Shown in pieces: positions 19,583 to 28,074 of a DNA stretch of 64,000 nucleotides. Under the pieces are notes generated by a model. That model was not told the DNA's origin and searched no databases. It saw only the letters and a list, made by a program, of their open reading frames with translations. The stretch is from assembly GCF_948329515.1 (NCBI RefSeq), contig NZ_CAOJCN010000022.1:23037-87036 (forward strand), given 5' to 3'. A program made the translations under genes and the position numbers. The first letter of the stretch is position 1. Every line of letters begins with the position of its first letter. Origin of the DNA: Cohnella rhizoplanae. GTDB taxonomy: Bacteria > Bacillota > Bacilli > Paenibacillales > Paenibacillaceae.

Positions 19583-20320
19583 TTAGAAGCCGGCGCTTTG
19601 GCCGCCGTCCACATGAAGGATTTCGCCTGTTACGAACTGCGCCGAATCCAGGTACAGCACCGCTTCGACGACCTCTTGTTCCTCGCCCATTCGTCCCATC
19701 GGATGCAGCTTGGACAAGAATTCGTGCGTTTCAATTGCATGCATAGGCGTTTTGATCACGCCCGGCGATACGGCATTCACGCGGATGCCGCGCTTCGCGT
19801 ACTCGATCGCCAGCGCTTTCGTCGCGGAGTTAAGACCGCCCTTCGTCAAGTTCGCGAGCGCGGAAGGCACTTGCTCCGTCGGCGAATCGGTTAGGCTTGT
19901 CGTGATGCTGACGATGTGGCCGACACCTTGTTTCAGCATTTGCGCAATCGCATGCTGCGTCAGATGGAAGAAGCCGGCCACGTTCGTACCGATGTATGTC
20001 GTGAATTCTTCCTCGGTATATTCCGTGAACGGCTTCGCGATAAAAATCCCCGCATTGTTGATCAGGGTGTCGATGCGGCCGAATTGCGCCAGCGCTTCGT
20101 CCACGAGACGCCGCGCGACTTGAGGTTCCGCAACGTCGCCGGCTACGATATGCACATGCTTGCCCGTAGGATCGATAAACATTGCGGCATCCGCCAGCGC
20201 TTGTTCGCGGCGTCCGTTGATGACGACGTTGGCGCCTCGCTTAACTAGTTCTACGGCCATTGCCTTACCCAGTCCGCTGCTGCCGCCTGTGATCACATAT
20301 ACTTTCCCTTGATTGCTCAT
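19583..20320 (-). CDS. SDR-family protein lacking the usual catalytic Tyr
   Basis: This 245-residue short-chain dehydrogenase/reductase-like protein has the cofactor motif TGGSSGLG (residues 11-18) and NNAG (88-91). The Arg after the second strand (GRR) favours NADP(H). The usual YxxxK is not intact: the Lys (K160 in ANLTKGG) is present, but the Tyr position holds Ala156. Either another residue donates the proton or the protein has a variant activity. It lies between the quinone reductase and tautomerase genes in the same operon. Confidence 0.85.
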   Translation of the reverse strand: MSNQGKVYVITGGSSGLGKAMAVELVKRGANVVINGRREQALADAAMFIDPTGKHVHIVAGDVAEPQVARRLVDEALAQFGRIDTLINNAGIFIAKPFTEYTEEEFTTYIGTNVAGFFHLTQHAIAQMLKQGVGHIVSITTSLTDSPTEQVPSALANLTKGGLNSATKALAIEYAKRGIRVNAVSPGVIKTPMHAIETHEFLSKLHPMGRMGEEQEVVEAVLYLDSAQFVTGEILHVDGGQSAGF

Positions 20321-20357
20321 CTTATGAACGCACCTCTTTTCTATTCATGGTCCTTCA

Positions 20358-20897
20358 TTACGCGGCCGTTACGGATGTAACGGATCTAATGTGCTCGACG
20401 TATGCCTTGCTGCTTTGCGTCAAACGCTCGGGCGTCACGTCGGATGTGTCGTTAACCGCGAAGTGAGGCAGGTATATCGCGTTGATGAAGCGTGCGGTTG
20501 CCTGAATCGGCGCCAATATCTGATCCAGCGTAAAACGGTTGGAGCCTTGAGGCTGATAGGATTCGGTCGTGCCGTACGTCGAGATGGCTACGCCGATTTC
20601 TTTGCCGGTTGTCGCAGTCGCTTCCGGTCCGTAAGCCCAGTTGTACAGCAGGACCGTATCGAACCATTTCTTGAGAAGCGGGGGCATATTGTACCAAAAA
20701 AGCGGATATTGAAAAATGATGCGGTCATGCCCTTCGACGAGCTGCTGCTCGCGCTGAACGTCGATATCCTCGCTTGGATATTCCTTGTATAGCTCGTGGA
20801 TCGTAATGTCGCCGTTCTTTTTCAGTTCTTCGACCCATGCTTTGTTCCAGTTGGATGCTTCCAAATTCGGATGCGCTACGATGACGAGTGTTTTCAT
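20358..20897 (-). CDS. NAD(P)H-dependent flavin oxidoreductase (quinone reductase type)
   Basis: This 179-residue flavodoxin-like protein starts MKTLVIVAHPNLEAS, the FMN/FAD phosphate-binding start of the YwrO/MdaB/Kef-ancillary family. It also has FQYPLFWYNMPPLLKKWFD, a family signature lining the active site. Members reduce quinones or other electrophiles by two-electron transfer. It sits downstream of the NIPSNAP gene and upstream of an SDR gene in a TetR-controlled operon. Confidence 0.9.
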   Translation of the reverse strand: MKTLVIVAHPNLEASNWNKAWVEELKKNGDITIHELYKEYPSEDIDVQREQQLVEGHDRIIFQYPLFWYNMPPLLKKWFDTVLLYNWAYGPEATATTGKEIGVAISTYGTTESYQPQGSNRFTLDQILAPIQATARFINAIYLPHFAVNDTSDVTPERLTQSSKAYVEHIRSVTSVTAA

Positions 20898-20924
20898 TTG
20901 ATTCGCTCCATTTCATTAGTTAGA

Positions 20925-21599
20925 TTAGTTTGTTTGGTTTTCTTTGAAGAATGCCGCTTTTTGCATATAGATACTTTCCTGGTTTTGAACCAGCGGGCCA
21001 TCCAGCTCCGAAAGACGCTTGGCTTCGACCCACACGGGATCCGCCCGGAAACTTGCGTAGTTCGCATTGCGCGTTTCGATGTCGGGATGCTCGACGACAT
21101 AATATAGGCGGTTGTTCGCGTCGTTCGCATCCACCCAAAAATACTTGATCGGCATCCCGTGCTTTTCGAACAAGGCGACGACAAGCTGATCGAAGCGCGC
21201 CAAGATCGATTCCATTTTTCCGGGGCTGACCTCGTAGATCCTCATCTCATACATCATCCGCTCGCTTAAAGTCGGATGAAGCTTGGGAAAAAACGCAGCT
21301 TGCTTCATGTACGCGCTCTCGACGTACTCGTAAAGCACGCCGTCCGTTTCCGTCCGTTTTCTCGCCGCAAGCCATTCCGGATCTTCCATGAACGCTTTGT
21401 AATTCCGTTCTCTGGAAGTCATATCAGGATGCTCGAGCACGTAATACAAGCGGTCCTTGGACTCATCGGTATCCACCCAAAATTGAATGACTTTCATTTG
21501 ATGCTTCGCGAATAGCCCCAACGTATCTGACTTAAATCGATCCAACATCGCCTGAAGCCGGCCCGGCTTCATCTGGTATGTCCGCAATTCGTATAGCAT
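20925..21599 (-). CDS. Tandem-domain NIPSNAP family protein
   Basis: This 224-residue protein consists of two NIPSNAP domains (about 1-105 and 115-220). Each begins with a YE(L/M)R(T/I)Y motif and contains IxFWVD(T/A)(D/N) followed by a YxxEHPDxxxR(E/N)xNY block. NIPSNAP domains are dimeric alpha/beta-barrel-like folds whose bacterial roles are little known. The ATG at 21597-21599 has GGGAGGGG about 8 bases upstream; a GTG nine bases earlier is too close to it. It is the first gene of the operon whose promoter carries the TetR operator. Confidence 0.85.
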   Translation of the reverse strand: MLYELRTYQMKPGRLQAMLDRFKSDTLGLFAKHQMKVIQFWVDTDESKDRLYYVLEHPDMTSRERNYKAFMEDPEWLAARKRTETDGVLYEYVESAYMKQAAFFPKLHPTLSERMMYEMRIYEVSPGKMESILARFDQLVVALFEKHGMPIKYFWVDANDANNRLYYVVEHPDIETRNANYASFRADPVWVEAKRLSELDGPLVQNQESIYMQKAAFFKENQTN

Positions 21600-21638
21600 C
21601 TTTCTCACCCCTCCCTGATATCATATATGGTTTTATCT

Positions 21639-21654
21639 ATCTACTAAAAGGTAG
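21639..21654 (-). promoter_or_regulatory. TetR operator in the redox operon promoter
   Basis: The minus strand reads TACCT-N6-AGATA here. The core CTACTAAAAGGTAG (21641-21654) is identical to the core at the tetR promoter (22265-22278). It sits about 45 bp upstream of the NIPSNAP start codon, overlapping a likely promoter (TTGTCT on the minus strand at the upstream edge). This implies repression of the operon by the adjacent TetR protein. Confidence 0.7.
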
Positions 21655-21685
21655 ACAACAGTGTGAAAAAAATCCGCTTACCCTG

Positions 21686-22255
21686 TTACGATAAAGCGGA
21701 TATGACGCCTTCGGCAATCATGTTGAACCGATTCGCATCCCGAAAGGTTCTCGCAAGCAGCTGCGCGCCTTGAAGCGAGGTCAAGATTTTGTGCGCTTGC
21801 GCCTGCGCCGTTCCTTTGAATTGAAGATGCCCTTCGCTGCGCCCTTGTTCGAGCACGCGTTCGACCCAAGTCAAGTTGGCGGTAAAGAATGCAGCCAGCT
21901 TCTCTCGAACCTTTTCCGTTAAGGTAGCCAGATCGGATGACAGCATGACGCTTAGACAGGTGCAGTACGTATCGACTGGTATGCTGAAAATCATCATGTA
22001 CCTGCGAATTTTATCCAAGTTGTTTGTCGTCTCGCTGTCAATCTCGGCGATTTTCGCGACGAACTCCCGGTTGTACCTCGCAATCAGCGCTTCTGCCAGA
22101 TCCTCCTTATTCGGAAAATGGTAATGAATGCTCGCCGTGCGTATGCCGATCTTCTCGGCGATGTGCGCATAGCTGAAGCCGTTAAATCCGACCTCCTGTA
22201 CGAGTCCCTGAGCCGTATCGAGAATCAGCTCTGCCGTGTTTTTGTTGTTGTTCAT
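21686..22255 (-). CDS. TetR/AcrR family repressor
   Basis: This 189-residue regulator has an N-terminal helix-turn-helix (about 26-52; FSYAHIAEKIGIRTASIHYHFPNKEDL) and a ligand-binding C-terminal domain with a Cys pair region (DTYCTCLSVML) that could sense electrophiles. A near-consensus promoter (22262-22290) ends only six bases before the ATG, so the mRNA is predicted to be leaderless. The operator lies in that promoter and also before the NIPSNAP operon, so it probably represses both. Confidence 0.9.
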   Translation of the reverse strand: MNNNKNTAELILDTAQGLVQEVGFNGFSYAHIAEKIGIRTASIHYHFPNKEDLAEALIARYNREFVAKIAEIDSETTNNLDKIRRYMMIFSIPVDTYCTCLSVMLSSDLATLTEKVREKLAAFFTANLTWVERVLEQGRSEGHLQFKGTAQAQAHKILTSLQGAQLLARTFRDANRFNMIAEGVISALS

Positions 22256-22261
22256 GTTTGT

Positions 22262-22290
22262 ATTCTACCTTTTAGTAGGTAAAGAGTCAA
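22262..22290 (-). promoter_or_regulatory. tetR promoter with embedded operator
   Basis: On the minus strand, TTGACT (22285-22290), a 17-bp spacer, and TAGAAT (22262-22267). The spacer and -10 box contain the palindrome TACCT-N6-AGGTA (22266-22281), so a bound repressor would occlude RNA polymerase. The predicted transcript starts at or next to the ATG at 22255. Confidence 0.75.
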
Positions 22291-22335
22291 GCCGCTGAGC
22301 AAGAATTTTTTTACCATGTGAATCCAGGCTCTAAA

Positions 22336-22364
22336 GAGACCCCCTTATCGCCTAAGGGGGCCTC
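22336..22364. terminator. Possible terminator hairpin after the lyase gene
   Basis: CCCCCTTA and TAAGGGGG (22340-22347, 22353-22360) with flanking GAG/CTC form a GC-rich hairpin about 80 bp past the lyase stop codon. The T tract on the minus strand is weak, so its efficiency is uncertain. Confidence 0.4.
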
Positions 22365-22365
22365 C

Positions 22366-22421
22366 ATCCAGTTATCCAGTTATCCAGTTATCCAGTCATC
22401 CAGTCATCCATTCATTCATTC
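22366..22421. repeat. Seven-unit 8-bp tandem repeat
   Basis: Seven consecutive octamers: ATCCAGTT three times, ATCCAGTC twice, then the decayed units ATCCATTC and ATTCATTC. The array lies in the 3' untranslated region of the large lyase gene, next to a hairpin. No function is evident; slipped-strand copy variation between strains is plausible. Confidence 0.85.
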
Positions 22422-22444
22422 AAGCCTATCTTTATTTGTTTGCT

Positions 22445-25400
22445 TCACGTTTGCCGCTCCAGTGCCGCATCGTCGTAATACAATTTGCTTTTTTGCGAAT
22501 TGCCGCTTAATAACCGGATGCCCACATACGCCGTACCGGCGGGGGCTTTGCCGATTACGGTCACGTCATTCCATTGCCCTGCAACGGCCGGAACGGGCTC
22601 ATGCATCTCTCCCCCTGCAACGGTCTGATTGGCGCTGTCATAGAAGACGAGTACGAGGCTCCCGCTCGTCCCCGACGCCAGATACGATTTGGCAGAGGCA
22701 CGATACACTTCTCCAGCCGAAGCGGGAAAGCGCCCGGAGTTTACTCCGTAAATGCCATGCGGCGTTCCGGTTTCCTTCACATCGTCGAGCAGCGCGCTTT
22801 GGCTTCCCGAATACGCTTGATCCGCAGAGGCTGCGGCAGGATTAGCTGCGACATACTGCGTCCAACCGGTTAGGCCGCTTTCGAATCCGGGATTGGTCAG
22901 CGTAAGAGGGACGCTCAACATACGAGTCAGCGTATACGTCCCTGGCGCGCCGGTAAAGTAGAGCGCCCCTCCCTCTTCGCTAACGAAACCGTAAGTTTCC
23001 ACGCCATTTCGGGTTATTTTCCATGTACCGGCTTTCAGGTCCGTTACGACATGCTGCAGCGTTGCCAGGCTTCCTGTCGTCGTCAGGGTCACGATTCCGG
23101 ACAAACGCTTCCCTGACGCGCTGAACAGGAGCGCGCGATCCGACACCTGTGCCCCTACCATTGCAGCGGCTTGTAGCTGCGTACCCACCGTGTGAGAAGC
23201 CTCCAGCTTTTGTATGGGCAGTGGCTGCGGCGCCGGATTCCCTACGCTATCCATCACTTGTATGACATTCAGGAACAGATCTTCTTTATGAGGCGCCGAT
23301 GTATTCGGCGGCGTCACTTGGATACGCCATGCGCCCTGTTCATCGGACGTCGTCGTATACAGCGGCGCGCTCGGATAGTTCGTGCCGAATACGTCGAATT
23401 CGTGACCGGCTCCGCCCACCTTGTCGATCTGCGCATTGTCGGGGAGCAGGGTTTGGTTGACGAGTTTGCCGGTATCGCCTCGGGTCGTGCGGGTGATCGT
23501 CGTCGTCTTGGTCGATGGATTGACGACAGGCTCATCGATGCTGTGCAGGAGCCAATATTTCTTGAAACTCGGATCCGAGGCGACGACACGGTCGAAGACG
23601 ATCATCGCCGCCGGATGGACGCCGCTCTTCAGATTCAGGAAGACCATCGACCGTTGATGCTGCTCCACCTTGTCGGTGTAGGCGAATGACAAGTCCCCTT
23701 TGATATACGTATAGTTCGGAACGACCGGATCAGGGCCAAAGGCGCGTCCCTGCACTTCCGCGAACTTGTAGTTGCTGCCGAATACGTCTTGCAGGGTCTG
23801 GGCATCGATGCCGGCACGCCCCGGACCTGTGTCGCGCCAGCGCTGTCCGCCGTCGTTGCCCGCCCATCGTTCGTTCGGATCCATGACGAGCATGGCGTTA
23901 TGCGCGATGGTCCGCTTATGGTAATTGATGTCATGCGGACTATTGTAGGCGCCTCCGGACCCCTCATACAAGCCGGAATCGATGGCCAGCCCGCCTTTGT
24001 AATAGAGCTGGAAGCTGCCGAAGTCCAGATGCTCGTGATTGCCGAAGCGGCGGTTGCCGATCTTCATCTCCGCGACGACCGTCGGGGAATTATGGGTGGC
24101 GACGTCGACGGCGTCCCATCCGGTTCGCGCGATCATCGACGCTTCCGGATCGTTGAAGTAACGGCTGCGCGGAAGATCGATCGGCGACTTTGCTGCACGG
24201 TTATCCTTAAGGAATAAGATCTCGTAGATCGGCAGCTTGCCCGGCTCGTAGGTGGCGAGGAATTCATGGTTGACATAGGGATTGTCGAATAAGGAGGCCG
24301 CCAGCATATTTGTTGTCTGGTCCTTCCATACGGTGTCCAAGTAGGTATATACCGAATTATATCCGTCACCGTCCCGCAATCTCTGCCCGTCAGGCCGGCG
24401 GGAATAGATCGACTTGAACAGGACGTCGCCCTGGTTGCTGCCGATCGGATTGTTTAAGCCCATCCTCGTGAACAGCATCGACATCCACAGCTCGTTGCTG
24501 TAACGGGCTCCTGTGTAGGATTCCCCTTGGTGGTGAGATTCCGATGCGTAGAAGTAATTGCGCACGGGCACTGCATTGTTGTAAATCAAGGGAACGACCC
24601 GGTCGTAGACGTCGGGATGCTCGTCGTACACCGCGATTGCCGCGCCCAGCAAGTACCGGAACACTTGACCTTCTCCGCCGTGGCCGGTCCCTAACAAGTC
24701 GGATTGGAATATGGGAGTTCCGGTCGGATTGTACGCCATCTCCATGTCTCCGGCATATTGGAGGATGGCGTTATAGATCTGATCCCGCTCTTGTGGATTA
24801 TCCAACAGATCGTGGCACCAATCATAGACCAGCGCCATCGTTTCCAATAAGGGACCTGTTATCCCATTATTGTTGGAAGCGGGATACTGGGCGGAGCTTG
24901 CGATATTTAGCGCCATGGCGACAGCCTTCTCGCCGCTCGCATGCGATTGGACCGGATCGAGCAGGTAAGCGAAGGCGTTCGCATTCGCATGGAGCAGCAC
25001 CTCGCCGAGGACGTTGCTGCTATTCGCGGGAACGGCCGGCAGCTCCCCCAAGTCGGACGTTCCCATGCCCAGATTGACAGGCAGATAGGTGGAATTGTCC
25101 AACGAGACTTCGATATCGAACAGGTAAACCCGTTCCGTATCTTTGTAGAAGACGATATCCAGCGAATGGATATTCATCACGGATTGCAGATCGAGCGTGA
25201 GGGTCCCTCCGACAATCGGATTGCAGTAATGCGTAGCCGGGTCGTTATCGACGGCATTCGCCGGCGTTCCGGTGCAGGTGTAGCCGGGGCTTCCGGATGC
25301 CGAGACCGTCGTCGTAACCAGCTGGCGAGCTCCGCCCGATCCGTTCTTAAAGACGTCGATTTCGCGGATCGCGATGCCTTTCTCGCTGGAGGCCGTAACG

Positions 25401-26746
25401 CCAATGTTGCCGAGTCCTTTGAGATGGATATAGCGGGCTTGCTGGACGGTTGGAAAGGTAAACGTGTTGGTCGACGTTCCAAGCTCGCTTCGCGCCGTGT
25501 ATCCCGGATCGCCGCGCAGCTTGTCGTACGCTTCGAAGCTGTCTTGGAAAAAAGGAATCGTCCGCTTGCCTTTAATCTTATCGATATCCCCTGGGCGAAC
25601 GAACAGACGCGGGTGGCCCGAAGGAGGCTTCGGTATCGTCGTTGCGTTCAATACCGCCGGGGCGGCAGGCAGCTGCACGTTCGCATCCGTCACCGCCTCG
25701 TCGTACACGTACACCGGCTCCCGCGTCGTCACGCTGCCGGTCTTCTCCACCTTGACGAAGTATCGATCGGATGGCACCGCGGAGAACGAATATCTACCTT
25801 GGACATCGGTCGTGACGCTCGCTGCCTGTTGGTAAACCGCTCCATGATCCCTCTCGAGATAGAGTCTGACGGCAGCCCCTGCTGCCGGCTGCCCGTCGGA
25901 CAGGTTCGTTACCGTTCCGGAGATCGTATGTTTCGGCGAATCGGGGTCTGCCGGCAGCGAAAAGTTCGCTGTCGTCGCAGCTGCGCCATTGACCACTTGA
26001 ACGGAAGCGGTCTGCGTCACATAGCCGGCTCGGACCGCGCGAACCTTGTAGTTCCCGGCGTCCAGGACCGCCAGCTTGAACGCATTGTTCCCGTCCGAAT
26101 AGGCGGAAGCCAGCACCTCGGTATAGCCGGTATCGTCGGCGTCATAGAGATTTACCTTAGCCCAAGCAGGGGGGCTGCCCGCGCCTTGAAGCGTTACTTG
26201 TCCGGAAATGACGCTCGACTTCTCCAGCTTCACTTCGTCGAAGTACACATTGCCGGTCTGGGATGTGCCGCTTAAGAGCAGGATGCCGACCTTGGACGTA
26301 CCTGCTGGGGCTTGGAAGGTAGCGGTTATATCATTCCACTGGCCGATGACGTTCGTACCTATTGCATGTTCTTCTTTAATCGTTGCATTCGAGCTGTTGT
26401 AGAAGACGAGAGCAAGAATGCCGACGGCGCCTGACTCCGGATACTTCTTGACCGAGGCACGATAAATATCACCGGCCGTGGCTGTCACGCGCTGAGAGTT
26501 CACGCCGTAAGGGCCGGTTGTATGATGATCTGCGAGCAGTAAGCTCTTGCTTCCCGAGCTGGCTTGCGTCGTCGAGGATTCGGCGATATTGACGCTGCCA
26601 TACGGCGTCCATTCCGTGAGACCGCTTTCAAAACCAGTGTTTCCTAGCGTGACGGGAACAGACGCTTCCGCCTCCGGCGGTATCGCTTGCGAAAACATGC
26701 TGGCGATAAGTAAAAAAGCCAAGCACCATTTAACCCTTTTGCTCAT
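22445..26746 (-). CDS. Very large secreted heparinase II/III-like polysaccharide lyase
   Basis: This 1433-residue exported protein has a signal peptide (1-29), a CBM4_9-like module (about 30-175, NTGFESGLTEW), two carboxypeptidase-regulatory-like beta sandwiches (about 176-355), and a discoidin-like segment (about 425-560). A helical alginate-lyase-like toroid (about 590-830) and a heparinase II/III-type beta domain (about 870-1200) follow. The beta domain has FGNHEHLDFGSF, AIDSGLYEG and HKRTIAHNAML. A second CBM copy occurs near 1275-1433 (NPGFESGLTGW). The family cleaves uronate-containing polysaccharides by beta-elimination; the substrate is not evident. It appears to be a single-gene unit. 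Confidence 0.8.
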   Translation of the reverse strand: MSKRVKWCLAFLLIASMFSQAIPPEAEASVPVTLGNTGFESGLTEWTPYGSVNIAESSTTQASSGSKSLLLADHHTTGPYGVNSQRVTATAGDIYRASVKKYPESGAVGILALVFYNSSNATIKEEHAIGTNVIGQWNDITATFQAPAGTSKVGILLLSGTSQTGNVYFDEVKLEKSSVISGQVTLQGAGSPPAWAKVNLYDADDTGYTEVLASAYSDGNNAFKLAVLDAGNYKVRAVRAGYVTQTASVQVVNGAAATTANFSLPADPDSPKHTISGTVTNLSDGQPAAGAAVRLYLERDHGAVYQQAASVTTDVQGRYSFSAVPSDRYFVKVEKTGSVTTREPVYVYDEAVTDANVQLPAAPAVLNATTIPKPPSGHPRLFVRPGDIDKIKGKRTIPFFQDSFEAYDKLRGDPGYTARSELGTSTNTFTFPTVQQARYIHLKGLGNIGVTASSEKGIAIREIDVFKNGSGGARQLVTTTVSASGSPGYTCTGTPANAVDNDPATHYCNPIVGGTLTLDLQSVMNIHSLDIVFYKDTERVYLFDIEVSLDNSTYLPVNLGMGTSDLGELPAVPANSSNVLGEVLLHANANAFAYLLDPVQSHASGEKAVAMALNIASSAQYPASNNNGITGPLLETMALVYDWCHDLLDNPQERDQIYNAILQYAGDMEMAYNPTGTPIFQSDLLGTGHGGEGQVFRYLLGAAIAVYDEHPDVYDRVVPLIYNNAVPVRNYFYASESHHQGESYTGARYSNELWMSMLFTRMGLNNPIGSNQGDVLFKSIYSRRPDGQRLRDGDGYNSVYTYLDTVWKDQTTNMLAASLFDNPYVNHEFLATYEPGKLPIYEILFLKDNRAAKSPIDLPRSRYFNDPEASMIARTGWDAVDVATHNSPTVVAEMKIGNRRFGNHEHLDFGSFQLYYKGGLAIDSGLYEGSGGAYNSPHDINYHKRTIAHNAMLVMDPNERWAGNDGGQRWRDTGPGRAGIDAQTLQDVFGSNYKFAEVQGRAFGPDPVVPNYTYIKGDLSFAYTDKVEQHQRSMVFLNLKSGVHPAAMIVFDRVVASDPSFKKYWLLHSIDEPVVNPSTKTTTITRTTRGDTGKLVNQTLLPDNAQIDKVGGAGHEFDVFGTNYPSAPLYTTTSDEQGAWRIQVTPPNTSAPHKEDLFLNVIQVMDSVGNPAPQPLPIQKLEASHTVGTQLQAAAMVGAQVSDRALLFSASGKRLSGIVTLTTTGSLATLQHVVTDLKAGTWKITRNGVETYGFVSEEGGALYFTGAPGTYTLTRMLSVPLTLTNPGFESGLTGWTQYVAANPAAASADQAYSGSQSALLDDVKETGTPHGIYGVNSGRFPASAGEVYRASAKSYLASGTSGSLVLVFYDSANQTVAGGEMHEPVPAVAGQWNDVTVIGKAPAGTAYVGIRLLSGNSQKSKLYYDDAALERQT

Positions 26747-26942
26747 AATGATCCTCCTAATCGTTTTGAACTCGATTGAAGCAGGACACGAAGCTGAACC
26801 CCCTTCCCGATTATTGAAGAACGCGGTTTTCAGCCATATTATCCTGCAGCCCGAAGCGCAATCATAGGGGAGTTATATGACATGCATATAGGATTTTTGA
26901 TGCGCATTACCGCTGGTGATGTTTTCGCCCATCCATATAATG

Positions 26943-26978
26943 AAAAAAGAAGCAGCTGCCGCGACGGCTAACTGCTTC
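26943..26978 (-). terminator. Terminator after the alpha/beta hydrolase gene
   Basis: GAAGCAG (26949-26955) pairs with CTGCTTC (26972-26978), and T6 follows on the minus strand (26943-26948). It lies 17 bp past the stop codon. Confidence 0.85.
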
Positions 26979-26995
26979 CTGGTGAGTGCCAATTT

Positions 26996-27865
26996 CTAGA
27001 ATCCGTAAACGCGAGCAAAAAAGGATTGGATTAACCCTGAAACCATACAGCTCGCTTCTTCAAGGACAAAGTGCCCGCCACATAATAACTCAAGTTCGAC
27101 GCAGGTCAGTTCACTCGCAAGCGCATAGGCTCCCGCCAAGGTGAAGATAAAATCGTTTTTGCCCCAGGCAATCAAGGTCGGAGGCTGATAGGTTCGCAAG
27201 TACTGCTGCCATTTCGGATATTGTTCCACGTTATGCCTGTAATCATAGCCTAATTCCAGTTGAATGGCTGCATTTCCCGGCCGATCGAGAAATAACTGAT
27301 CCATAACATATCCGTCCGGGCTAATTAAAAAAGGATTGCACACGCCGAAGGTATATTGCTTCCTCGTGAACTCAACATCGACAAGCGTGGCGAACGCTTT
27401 CTTGTTCTCGGGACTTGGATCCGCCCAAAGCGCCTTAAACAAATCAAACGGTCGGCCGAGCCCTATGGCATGGGCTACAGCATTCTGTATTACGAAACCC
27501 AAGACTTTCTCCGGATGCCGGATGGCCATTCGAAACCCGATAGGGCCACCATAATCATGACAATATAAAATATAGCGAGATATGCAAAGTCCGTGAATTA
27601 ATTGTTCGATGACCAAAGAAAGGTGTTCAAATGTGTACGAGAAATGATCCACTGAAGGCATACTGCTGTTTCCGTATCCTGGATAGTCCGGTGCAATGAC
27701 GTAATAGCGATCAGCCAATAACGGTATTAAATCCCGAAACATGTGGGAAGAACTGGGAAATCCATGAAGAAGAATCATAGCTGGATTCCTCGGATTTCCA
27801 GCTTCGCGATAGAAGACTTCAATTCCCTCAATGTTCATTTTTTTATACTGTATTGCCGCCGACAT
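26996..27865 (-). CDS. Alpha/beta hydrolase with Asp nucleophile (epoxide hydrolase/dehalogenase type)
   Basis: This 289-residue protein starts at the ATG at 27863-27865 (AAGGGGGAATTACGG upstream); an upstream in-frame extension to 28054 lacks a ribosome site. It has the oxyanion motif HGFPSSSHMF, the nucleophile elbow CHDYGGP with Asp instead of Ser, a catalytic acid in WGKND, and His in CGGHFVLEE. An Asp nucleophile is typical of epoxide hydrolases and haloalkane dehalogenases, not of esterases. It lies downstream of the SDR gene, beyond a weak hairpin, and may be partly co-transcribed. Confidence 0.85.
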   Translation of the reverse strand: MSAAIQYKKMNIEGIEVFYREAGNPRNPAMILLHGFPSSSHMFRDLIPLLADRYYVIAPDYPGYGNSSMPSVDHFSYTFEHLSLVIEQLIHGLCISRYILYCHDYGGPIGFRMAIRHPEKVLGFVIQNAVAHAIGLGRPFDLFKALWADPSPENKKAFATLVDVEFTRKQYTFGVCNPFLISPDGYVMDQLFLDRPGNAAIQLELGYDYRHNVEQYPKWQQYLRTYQPPTLIAWGKNDFIFTLAGAYALASELTCVELELLCGGHFVLEEASCMVSGLIQSFFARVYGF

Positions 27866-27995
27866 CCGTAATTCCCCCTTCTTGCAGGGTTCAATCCTCA
27901 TAAATAAGTATGAACGATTACCTATGATAAGACCTTGAAGGTACCCTTGCAATTGGAAGTAATCAGGAAATATCGGCACCACCCTTTTAATTGTA

Positions 27996-28025
27996 AACCC
28001 GGCCGCCTTTATAGGTAGCCGGGTT
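27996..28025. terminator. Possible attenuator hairpin between SDR and hydrolase genes
   Basis: AACCCGGC (27996-28003) pairs with GCCGGGTT (28018-28025). The following minus-strand sequence has few T residues, so this may reduce, not stop, read-through from the SDR gene into the hydrolase gene. Confidence 0.4.
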
Positions 28026-28074
28026 CTCCTTATCGGGTTAGCTTGAATGGGCATTCATCGCCTCTGGCTTCACG

